From positions 186,001 to 250,000 of the forward strand of contig JACIYI010000002.1 in assembly GCA_014360005.1 (NCBI GenBank): a DNA stretch of 64,000 nt, read 5' to 3'. This document shows, piece after piece, positions 6,866 to 13,251 of the stretch. The stretch comes from Candidatus Aminicenantota bacterium. Its GTDB lineage: Bacteria; Acidobacteriota; Aminicenantia; Aminicenantales; Saccharicenantaceae. The translations under genes and the position numbers were made by a program. Each line of letters starts with the position of its first letter. The stretch's first letter is position 1. The notes beneath the pieces are model-generated. The model ran no database searches. It saw only the letters and a list, made by a program, of their open reading frames with translations, and was not told the origin of the DNA.

Positions 6866-8788
6866 TTATATGTTTATTTCCAAAGACTTGTTATTGACCA
6901 GTTCTTTTAGCCGGAGAAGCAGGCTGTCAACCGAGAACAGCCCGCGGTCTCCTTGACCGTGAATTCTGAGCGACAGGTTACGGTTACTGACTTCCTTGTC
7001 GCCGACGATGGCCATCAGGGGAACCTTCTGCAGTTCGGCCTGCCGGATTTTCTTGTTGACTTTTTCTCTAGAGTCGTCAACCTGGACCCGGAAACCTTCG
7101 GCCCGGAACATTTCCTGAAGCTCCCGGGCATAGGCTTCATGCCGGTCGGCAATGGGCAGAATGACCATCTGGACCGGGGCCAGCCAGAGGGGAAAGCTGC
7201 CCTTGTAATGCTCGATCAGCACCCCGAAGAACCGTTCCATGGAACCCAGCAGTGCCCGGTGGATCAGGAAAGGACGGTGGAAATTGCCATCTTCTCCGAC
7301 GTAGCTGAGGTCGAAGCGTTCAGCCAGGTTAAAATCCAGTTGGACCGTGGTGCACTGCCAGAGCCGGCCGATGGCGTCCTTGATCTTGATGTCAATCTTG
7401 GGGCCGTAAAAAACTCCCTCGCCCTCATCAACCTGATAGGGCAGCCCGGAATGTTTCAGGGCTTCTTCCAGGGCCTTTTCGGCCTTATTCCAGTCTTCCA
7501 GCCGCCCGACGTATTTCTCCGGGCGAGTGGCCAGGTAAATTCCATAATCCCTGAAGCCAAAAGCGCTCAACAGCTTGATAGCCAGCCGGATGACTCTCTT
7601 GATTTCCTCTTCCAGCTGGTCGCCGCGGCAGAAAATGTGGGCATCATCCTGGGTAAAGCCGCGCACCCGGCACAGTCCGTGCAGCACCCCGCTTCTTTCA
7701 TAGCGGTAGACAGTGCCGAGCTCGGCCCAGCGCAGCGGCAGTTCCCGGTAGGAACGTTGCCTGGATTTATAGGCGATAATGTGGAACGGGCAGTTCATGG
7801 GCTTCAGCTGATACTTGAAGCCTTCAAATTCCAACGGCGGGAACATGGCCTCATAAAATTCGGTATGCCCACTCCTCTTCCACAGGTCCAGCTTGGCGAT
7901 GTGCGGGGAATAGATGAAGTCGTAGCCGTCCTTCAGATGCTCATCTTTCCAGAAAGCTTCAATCAGGTGGCGAATGATGGCGCCCTTGGGATGCCAGATG
8001 ACCAGGCCCCCGCCCAGGTCCTCGCTGGTGCCATACAGGTCCAGCTCCTGTCCCAGGTGGCGGTGGTCGCGTTTTTTGGCTTCTTCCAGGAAGTTGAGGT
8101 AATCTTCCAGTTCTTTCTGACTGAAGAAAGCGGTGCCATAAATTCTCTGCATCTGGGGCCCGCGCTCGTCGCCCTTCCAGTAAGCTCCGGAGACCGACAG
8201 CAGCTTGAAATGCTGGATATAACCGGTAGCTGGCAGATGGGGCCCGAGACAGAAATCTATGAACTCGCCCTGCTGGTAACAGGAAACCTGCTCTCCGCCT
8301 TTTTCCTGAATCAGTTCGACTTTCAGAGTCTGGCCACGCTCCTGGAATAGTCTGATGGCTTCGGCCTTGCTCAGCATCAGCCGCTGGACCGGCTGATTCA
8401 GGTTGACAATCTCCCTCATCCGGTTTTCTATGGCTTCCAGATCTTCCGGGGTAAAGGGGGTGTCGCGGAGAAAGTCATAATAAAAGCCGTTTTCTATGGC
8501 CGGCCCGACTCCCACCTGGATGCTCGGGAACAGGTCAGTCACGGCATGGGCCAGGAGGTGAGCGGCGCTGTGCCGGAGAACTTCCAGAGCTTCAGGGTCG
8601 CCGTAGAAAACCGGTGAAATTTCCCTTTCCCGGTCGGCCGGGTAACTCAGGTCCAGCAGCAGCCCATCCGAACGGAATAGAATAGGTTTTTCAGACAGGT
8701 GCATCTCCGACAGCAGGTCAGACAGAGGAGCCCCTCTTTTTATAAAAAAAACAGACTCCTTAACCTTGATTCTAATCAGGTCATCCAT
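6866..8788 (-). CDS. thrS: Threonyl-tRNA synthetase
   Basis: 640-residue class II synthetase charging tRNA-Thr. Domains in order: TGS (about 1-62), editing domain with the HSAAHLLAHAV histidine pair (about 73-84), the catalytic core (MNCPFHIIAYKSRQRSYREL with the zinc cysteine, then RVRGFTQDDAHIFCR), and the C-terminal anticodon-binding domain (VQMVILPIADRHEAYARELQ). No catalytic residue appears lost. It is the first protein gene of the infC-rpmI-rplT-pheST string and lies about 85 nt downstream of tRNA-Val. No T-box-like or threonine-rich leader is visible. Confidence 0.98.
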   Translation of the reverse strand: MDDLIRIKVKESVFFIKRGAPLSDLLSEMHLSEKPILFRSDGLLLDLSYPADREREISPVFYGDPEALEVLRHSAAHLLAHAVTDLFPSIQVGVGPAIENGFYYDFLRDTPFTPEDLEAIENRMREIVNLNQPVQRLMLSKAEAIRLFQERGQTLKVELIQEKGGEQVSCYQQGEFIDFCLGPHLPATGYIQHFKLLSVSGAYWKGDERGPQMQRIYGTAFFSQKELEDYLNFLEEAKKRDHRHLGQELDLYGTSEDLGGGLVIWHPKGAIIRHLIEAFWKDEHLKDGYDFIYSPHIAKLDLWKRSGHTEFYEAMFPPLEFEGFKYQLKPMNCPFHIIAYKSRQRSYRELPLRWAELGTVYRYERSGVLHGLCRVRGFTQDDAHIFCRGDQLEEEIKRVIRLAIKLLSAFGFRDYGIYLATRPEKYVGRLEDWNKAEKALEEALKHSGLPYQVDEGEGVFYGPKIDIKIKDAIGRLWQCTTVQLDFNLAERFDLSYVGEDGNFHRPFLIHRALLGSMERFFGVLIEHYKGSFPLWLAPVQMVILPIADRHEAYARELQEMFRAEGFRVQVDDSREKVNKKIRQAELQKVPLMAIVGDKEVSNRNLSLRIHGQGDRGLFSVDSLLLRLKELVNNKSLEINI

Positions 8789-8835
8789 TGGTTCAATTCA
8801 ACTTTTTACTTTAGCTCTATCTTATCATAACCGGG

Positions 8836-8866
8836 CTAACTTTTATCTGCAGGAGATAAAAATTAG
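8836..8866. repeat. 13-bp hairpin between tRNA-Val and thrS
   Basis: CTAACTTTTATCT (8836-8848), a 5-nt loop, then AGATAAAAATTAG (8854-8866). On the minus-strand transcript the arms pair fully with one U-G wobble. It starts 6 nt beyond the CCA end of the tRNA and no strong T-tract follows, so it may act as a tRNA 3'-processing boundary, a leaky terminator or a leader structure for thrS. Confidence 0.6.
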
Positions 8867-8872
8867 AAAAGG

Positions 8873-8947
8873 TGGTAGGCGCGGAGGGGATTGAACCCAC
8901 GACCTCTTCCGCGTCAAGGAAGCGCTCTCCCACTGAGCTACGCGCCT
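8873..8947 (-). tRNA. tRNA-Val (anticodon GAC)
   Basis: Cloverleaf: acceptor AGGCGCG pairs with CGCGCCT, T8-A9, D stem GCTC/GAGC, anticodon arm CTTCC-TTGACGC-GGAAG with anticodon GAC, T loop TTCAATC, discriminator A and an encoded CCA. The T stem carries one T-T mismatch (second pair). A promoter-like TTGACA lies upstream, and it may be co-transcribed with thrS. Confidence 0.95.
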
Positions 8948-8972
8948 GCCCAACGCTTTTACAATCCCCTAT

Positions 8973-9002
8973 ATATTAATTAAATCAGGCCTTAACTGTC
9001 AA
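8973..9002 (-). promoter_or_regulatory. Promoter of tRNA-Val(GAC)
   Basis: Minus strand: perfect TTGACA at 9002-8997, an 18-nt spacer and TAATAT at 8978-8973, about 26 nt before the tRNA 5' end. It probably also serves thrS and the genes behind it, as no other strong promoter is obvious before thrS. Confidence 0.65.
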
Positions 9003-9027
9003 GCCAGGCCTTCTTTCCGGTCAGGAT

Positions 9028-9059
9028 ATGGTATCCAGTTTAAGGGCAGTATTTGGAAG
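9028..9059. repeat. Dispersed intergenic repeat, copy 1
   Basis: A 32-bp stretch (ATGGTATCCAGT...TTTGGAAG) that matches 59622-59653 at 25 of 32 positions without gaps. Both copies are non-coding. It lies between tRNA-Val and the phosphodiesterase gene. It shows no strong inverted symmetry and its nature is unknown. Confidence 0.45.
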
Positions 9060-9171
9060 AGGCGCGGCGGCAGTCCGGCCATTAAAGCTGGGGCAGAAGA
9101 AGCAGCGAGATTTATCAGGTCAGGGCTGTAAAAGGCAGAGCTTACTCCGTCAGCTGCCCCGGTCCCGGGCT

Positions 9172-9192
9172 GGCAAACGGCCGGCAAACGGC
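9172..9192. repeat. Tandem GGCAAACGGC pair upstream of a -10 box
   Basis: GGCAAACGGC occurs at 9172-9181 and again at 9183-9192. The period of 11 bp, about one helical turn, puts both copies on the same DNA face, and the second copy touches the TATAAT at 9193. This looks like a binding site for an activator or repressor of the gene at 9205. Confidence 0.55.
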
Positions 9193-9198
9193 TATAAT
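9193..9198 (+). promoter_or_regulatory. -10 box of a probably leaderless transcript
   Basis: Perfect TATAAT, followed only by AAAAAC before the ATG at 9205. A start site 6-7 nt downstream of the box coincides with the ATG. The -35 region (TGGCAA at 9171-9176) is poor, which fits activator control through the tandem repeat. Confidence 0.6.
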
Positions 9199-9204
9199 AA
9201 AAAC

Positions 9205-9678
9205 ATGATAGGCATAATGTCAGATTCCCATGATTACCTGCCGGCCATTCGCCAGGCGGTTAACCTTTTCAACCGGGTCGGTTGCTCCCTGGTGATACAC
9301 GCCGGGGATGTGGTGGCTCCCTTTGCTGCCCTGGAGTTGAAGAATCTCCGCTGCCCGGTCAGAGCAGTCTTTGGCAACTGTGACGGGGAAAAGGATGGAC
9401 TCAGGCGGGCTTTCCAGGATTTCGGCCAGATCACTTCGGCACCCCTTCTCTTCAGCCATGAAAATCTCCGTTTCCATGTTTCCCACTACCCGCCAGAAAC
9501 TCAGCCGGCCGGGGATATAGACATAGTGGTATTCGGCCATACCCATCGGGCCCAGGTCAACCGGGACGGCAACCGGGTGGTGATTAATCCGGGAGAAACC
9601 TGCGGCTGGGTCAAGGGGGTAAGCACCGTAGCCTTGCTGGACCCGGCTACCCTGGTGGTTGACATTGTGCCTCTATAA
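9205..9678 (+). CDS. YfcE/MJ0936-type phosphodiesterase
   Basis: 157-residue calcineurin-like metallophosphoesterase. All metal-binding blocks of the small YfcE/MJ0936 class are present: DSHD (about 6-9), GDVVAP, GNCDG, and VFGHTHRAQV near the C-terminus, followed by NPGETCG. Members hydrolyse simple or cyclic phosphodiesters; the physiological substrate is unknown. The frame is open for 59 codons upstream, but the conserved N-terminus MIGIMSDSHD begins at 9205 and a TATAAT lies just before it, so an upstream start is unlikely. No Shine-Dalgarno is visible. It stands alone, diverging from tRNA-Val. Confidence 0.9.
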   Translation: MIGIMSDSHDYLPAIRQAVNLFNRVGCSLVIHAGDVVAPFAALELKNLRCPVRAVFGNCDGEKDGLRRAFQDFGQITSAPLLFSHENLRFHVSHYPPETQPAGDIDIVVFGHTHRAQVNRDGNRVVINPGETCGWVKGVSTVALLDPATLVVDIVPL

Positions 9679-9692
9679 AGGAGAAGAAGCTG

Positions 9693-9836
9693 ATGAAGGG
9701 TATAGGCAACAGACAGAAGCCAGGCTGGCTTCCCGCAAGAAAGCCTGCGCGGAAAAGCCCTCTACTGCCACCCGGGAATTGTCCGGACCGGAGTTTTAGG
9801 CCAAAAAAGGTCAAGAAAAAAGTCAGTCCGGCCTGA
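9693..9836 (+). CDS. Possible 47-residue basic peptide
   Basis: ATG preceded by GGAG at 9680-9683 (9-nt spacing), 14 nt after the phosphodiesterase stop. The peptide is very basic and proline-rich (KPGWLPARKPARKSPLLPPG ... PKKVKKKVSPA), without signal peptide or recognisable domain. It ends 13 nt before the promoter of the next operon. It may be a real small protein or chance coding; I have no similarity evidence. Confidence 0.25.
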   Translation: MKGIGNRQKPGWLPARKPARKSPLLPPGNCPDRSFRPKKVKKKVSPA

Positions 9837-9849
9837 CCGAAACCCGGGA

Positions 9850-9878
9850 TTGACAATTTCCCGGTCTGCAGATATAAA
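9850..9878 (+). promoter_or_regulatory. Strong sigma-70 promoter, upstream
   Basis: TTGACA (9850-9855), a 17-nt spacer, TATAAA (9873-9878). It drives the GTPase-arcC-argF operon with a leader of about 120 nt. Within that leader GCCCG and CGGGC (about 9957-9970) can form a short hairpin just before the ribosome-binding site. Confidence 0.75.
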
Positions 9879-9911
9879 GGGCAAAGTCGCCTGTGACTAG
9901 CGGGGCGAGAA

Positions 9912-9941
9912 TAGACTTTAACCCCCATTTTTTGCTATACT
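9912..9941 (+). promoter_or_regulatory. Second promoter, nearer the gene
   Basis: TAGACT (9912-9917), an 18-nt spacer, TATACT (9936-9941), predicting a start near 9948. With the promoter at 9850 this would give the operon two start sites. The stretch 9837-10006 otherwise holds no gene. Confidence 0.5.
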
Positions 9942-10006
9942 TATACCTTATTTTTTGCCCGAACGGCGGGCCATCTTAAAAATTTAGCCGATAAAGGAGT
10001 ACTTAA

Positions 10007-11311
10007 ATGAAAAAAGTTATCATCATGGGAGCTGCTGGTCGCGATTTCCACAATTTTAACGTGTTCTTCCGCGACAACAAGGATTATCGGGTTGTAGCCT
10101 TTACTGCCACCCAGATTCCTGACATCGAAGGCCGCAAGTACCCGGCGGCCCTGGCCGGGAAGCTATATCCTAAGGGAATCCCCATTTTTCCCGAGGCCGA
10201 GCTGACTGACCTTATCAAATCTTATAAAGTGGATGAAGTTCATTTTGCCTACAGCGACGTTTCCCATGAGTATGTGATGCATAAGGCTTCCCAGGTGCTG
10301 GCGGCCGGAGCCAATTTTGTGCTTTTGGGACCTGATGACACCATGATCAAAAGCCGTAAGCCGGTGGTTTCAGTCTGCGCCGTGAGAACCGGTTCTGGCA
10401 AGAGTCAGACCACCAGAAAAGTGGCCCTGACCCTTAAAGCCAAGGGGCGGCGGGTAGTGGTTATCCGCCATCCGATGCCCTACGGCGACCTGGTCAAACA
10501 AGCTGTGCAGAGATTTGCCACCTATGAAGACCTCGACCGGCACGAGTGCACCATTGAAGAGAGGGAAGAGTACGAACCGCATATCGATAACGGGATTGTG
10601 GTCTATGCCGGCGTTGATTACGGGGCCATCCTTAAACAGGCTGAAAAAGAAGCAGACGTCATCCTCTGGGACGGCGGCAATAACGATTTCCCCTTCTACC
10701 GCTCGGACCTGGAAATCGTGGTGGTGGACCCCCACCGGGCCGGGCACGAACTGACCTACCATCCGGGCGAGACCAATTTCCGCAGGGCCGACGTTTATGT
10801 GGTCAACAAGATTGATACAGCTGACCCGGAAAAAGTGCAGCGGGTTCTGGAGAACATCAAGAGAATTAATCCCGGGGCCAAAGTCATCAGGGCTAACTCC
10901 CCGATTTTTGTGGAAGACGGCTCCCGCATCACCGGCAAGAGAGTCCTGGTGATTGAGGACGGGCCCACTCTGACCCATGGCGGCATGCGTTACGGGGCTG
11001 GCATTGTCGCCGCCCAGAAGTATCAGGCCGCTGAAATAATTGACCCCAGGCCCTATGCCATCGGCAGCATCAAGAAGACTTTTAAGAAATACAATCATCT
11101 GGATAAAGTCCTTCCGGCCATGGGCTACGGCGACCGGCAGACCAGAGAGCTGGCTGCCACCATTAATCGGATAGACTGCGACCTGGTGGTCAGCGCCACC
11201 CCCATCGACCTGAACCGGGTAATCAAGGTCAATAAGCCCATGCTTAGGGTGCGCTATGAACTGGAAGAAATTGGCAGCCCGAACCTGAAGACAGTCCTGA
11301 AGGATTTTTAA
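10007..11311 (+). CDS. Cyclic 2,3-diphosphoglycerate synthetase-like P-loop protein
   Basis: 434 residues with no transmembrane segment. An N-terminal Rossmann-like half (MKKVIIMGAAGRDFHNFN) is followed by a P-loop RTGSGKSQTT (about 127-136), a WDGGNNDFPFYRSDL block and VVNKID (about 264-269). The order resembles cyclic 2,3-diphosphoglycerate synthetase of thermophilic methanogens and its uncharacterised bacterial relatives. In this bacterial setting the name should not be read as proof of a diphosphoglycerate product. It is the first gene of an operon with carbamate kinase and ornithine carbamoyltransferase, so a role tied to carbamoyl-phosphate or arginine/citrulline metabolism is inferred. 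GGAG precedes the ATG. Confidence 0.8.
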   Translation: MKKVIIMGAAGRDFHNFNVFFRDNKDYRVVAFTATQIPDIEGRKYPAALAGKLYPKGIPIFPEAELTDLIKSYKVDEVHFAYSDVSHEYVMHKASQVLAAGANFVLLGPDDTMIKSRKPVVSVCAVRTGSGKSQTTRKVALTLKAKGRRVVVIRHPMPYGDLVKQAVQRFATYEDLDRHECTIEEREEYEPHIDNGIVVYAGVDYGAILKQAEKEADVILWDGGNNDFPFYRSDLEIVVVDPHRAGHELTYHPGETNFRRADVYVVNKIDTADPEKVQRVLENIKRINPGAKVIRANSPIFVEDGSRITGKRVLVIEDGPTLTHGGMRYGAGIVAAQKYQAAEIIDPRPYAIGSIKKTFKKYNHLDKVLPAMGYGDRQTRELAATINRIDCDLVVSATPIDLNRVIKVNKPMLRVRYELEEIGSPNLKTVLKDF

Positions 11312-11344
11312 TAACAGGCGGATTGAGGAGAAAAGAAGAACAGC

Positions 11345-12331
11345 ATGAAAACCAGGATTGCCCTTATCGCTTTTGGCGGGAATGCCATCCTGCCCGAAGA
11401 CCAGAAAGGTCTGCAGGAAGAGCAGATGCGCAACTCGCAAAAGGCGGCCGAGCTCATGGTCCAGATCATCAAAAAAGGTTATGAGCTGATAGTGGTTCAT
11501 GGCAACGGTCCTCAGGTGGGCAACCTGCTGATCCAGATGGAAGAGGCGGCTCACAAGATACCTCCTTTCTCGCTCGATGTCTGCGATGCCATGACCGAGG
11601 GCAGCATGGGCTTCATGCTGGAAAAGGCCATAGTTAACGAGCTGCGGAAAAATTCCATAGACAAGGATGTGGCCACCATCATCACCCAGGTGGTGGTCGG
11701 CCGGGAAGACCCGGCTTTTCAAAAACCGACCAAACCGGTGGGGCCTTTCTATCCGAAATTTCGGGCTCAGCAACTGGCCCGGCAGAAGAAATGGACCATG
11801 GTGGAGGATGCTGGGCGCGGTTACCGCAAGGTCGTTCCCTCGCCCCGGCCGATAGATGTGGTGCCCAAGTGGATAATAAGGGACCTGGTGCTTTCGGGCC
11901 GGGTGGTGATTGCCGCCGGCGGAGGCGGTATCCCGGTCATCCTGAACAACCGCGGCCTGTATGAAGGTGTGGAAGCGGTAATCGATAAGGATTATGCTGC
12001 CAGCCTGCTGGCCCGGGAAGTCGGGGCCGACCTGTTCATCATCCTGACCGGAATTCCGCGCGTCTATTATAATTTCGGAAAACCAGATCAGAAACCGCTG
12101 CCTGTAATTACAGTGGCCGAAGCCAGGAAATACCTGGAAGAAGGCCAGTTCCCACCCGGTTCCATGGGACCCAAAATCAGGGCGGCCATTGAATACATCG
12201 AAGCCGGGGGCCGGGAAGTCCTGATCACCTCGGCCAATCACCTGAAGGCAGCTTTGCTCAACCGCTCCGGGACCAGGATTGTCCCCGGGGAAGAAAGAAA
12301 ATCAGTTCAGGAAATTGGAGGACAGTTATGA
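11345..12331 (+). CDS. arcC: Carbamate kinase
   Basis: 328 residues of the amino-acid kinase fold. It catalyses ATP + carbamate <-> ADP + carbamoyl phosphate, normally run toward ATP in fermentation. Conserved elements: FGGNAI near the start, VHGNGPQVGNLL (substrate binding), AAGGGGIPV, VIDKDYAASLLA and GSMGPKIRAAIEYIEAGG. Length is typical. Its stop overlaps the ornithine carbamoyltransferase start by 4 nt, and together the two can turn citrulline plus phosphate into ornithine and ATP. No arginine deiminase gene is in the window. Confidence 0.95.
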   Translation: MKTRIALIAFGGNAILPEDQKGLQEEQMRNSQKAAELMVQIIKKGYELIVVHGNGPQVGNLLIQMEEAAHKIPPFSLDVCDAMTEGSMGFMLEKAIVNELRKNSIDKDVATIITQVVVGREDPAFQKPTKPVGPFYPKFRAQQLARQKKWTMVEDAGRGYRKVVPSPRPIDVVPKWIIRDLVLSGRVVIAAGGGGIPVILNNRGLYEGVEAVIDKDYAASLLAREVGADLFIILTGIPRVYYNFGKPDQKPLPVITVAEARKYLEEGQFPPGSMGPKIRAAIEYIEAGGREVLITSANHLKAALLNRSGTRIVPGEERKSVQEIGGQL

Positions 12332-13248
12332 AAAAAGATTTTATCACCATTCACGACCTCAGCACCTACGAGTTTAGTGAGTGGCTGGACCTCACAGAGA
12401 AGATGAAGAAGAATCCGAACAAGTACCGCAAGGTGTTGAAGGATAAAATTCTGGCCATGATTTTCCAGAAACCCTCGCTCCGGACCAGAATGACCTTTGA
12501 AGTCGGCATGCTCCAGCTCGGCGGAGAAGCTGTTTATCTGGCCCCTTCGGATATTCAGATGGGCAGCAGAGAGGGCGTCCGGGATATAGGGAAAAATCTT
12601 GAGCGCTGGGTTGACGGCATCATGATCAGAACTTTTGGCCATAATATCATCCTGGAGCTGGCCGAGAGCACCACTCTGCCGGTCATCAACGCCCTGACCG
12701 ACCTGTTGCATCCCTGCCAGGCCCTGGCCGACTTTTTCACCCTGAGGGAGAAAAAGGGCCACCTGGCCGGCTTGAAACTGGCTTATGTTGGCGACGGCAA
12801 TAACGTCTGCCACAGCTTAATGCTGGCTGCGGCCAAGGCCGGGACCAAGATGGCCGTGGCCACCCCGCCCGGCTACGAGCCGAAACCGGAGATTGTGGCC
12901 TGGGCTAGGGAAGATGGCCGGGATACCGGATTTGAACTGACCATTACCAATGACCCGTTCGAGGCTGTCCGGGAAGCGGATGCCGTTTACACCGATGTCT
13001 GGGCTTCCATGGGCCAGGAGGCTGAGAAAGAGGCCAGGAAGAAGATCTTCCTGCCCTACCAGGTCAACGAAGAGTTGTTTTCCCGGGCTAAACCCGGGGC
13101 GTATTTCATGCACTGTTTGCCGGCTCACCGGGGCGAAGAGGTTACCGATGCAGTTATCGATTCTCCCAACTCGGTGGTTTATGACCAGGCCGAGAACCGG
13201 CTGCACGTGCAGAAGGTTATAATGATGCTACTGATGGGGAAAAAATAG
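12328..13248 (+). CDS. argF: Ornithine carbamoyltransferase, probably catabolic
   Basis: 306 residues. The carbamoyl-phosphate loop is SLRTR (50-54), the HPCQ block is present (LLHPCQALADFF), the ornithine-side motif reads DVWASMGQE, and HCLPAHRGEEV begins at about 262. The SMG motif and HCLPAHRG mark an ornithine rather than aspartate carbamoyltransferase. I see no clear sign of the knotted acetyl- or succinylornithine variants, though specificity cannot be fixed by eye. Coupling to carbamate kinase by a 4-nt overlap argues for the phosphorolytic, energy-yielding direction. The next gene begins 3 nt after its stop. Confidence 0.92.
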   Translation: MKKDFITIHDLSTYEFSEWLDLTEKMKKNPNKYRKVLKDKILAMIFQKPSLRTRMTFEVGMLQLGGEAVYLAPSDIQMGSREGVRDIGKNLERWVDGIMIRTFGHNIILELAESTTLPVINALTDLLHPCQALADFFTLREKKGHLAGLKLAYVGDGNNVCHSLMLAAAKAGTKMAVATPPGYEPKPEIVAWAREDGRDTGFELTITNDPFEAVREADAVYTDVWASMGQEAEKEARKKIFLPYQVNEELFSRAKPGAYFMHCLPAHRGEEVTDAVIDSPNSVVYDQAENRLHVQKVIMMLLMGKK

Positions 13249-13251
13249 GCT

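Noticed and set aside
6953..8350. A 465-codon open frame on the plus strand opposite thrS
   Set aside because: It is a shadow of thrS. The minus-strand protein carries all synthetase motifs, while the plus frame has no recognisable domain or ribosome-binding site.
8789..8872. A T-box or threonine leader peptide before thrS
   Set aside because: No T-box sequence, specifier arrangement or Thr-rich short frame is visible in this 84-nt gap.
10370..12241. A 623-codon minus-strand frame across the GTPase and carbamate kinase genes
   Set aside because: Both plus-strand genes have full family signatures and good starts; the antisense frame reflects codon bias of GC-rich DNA.
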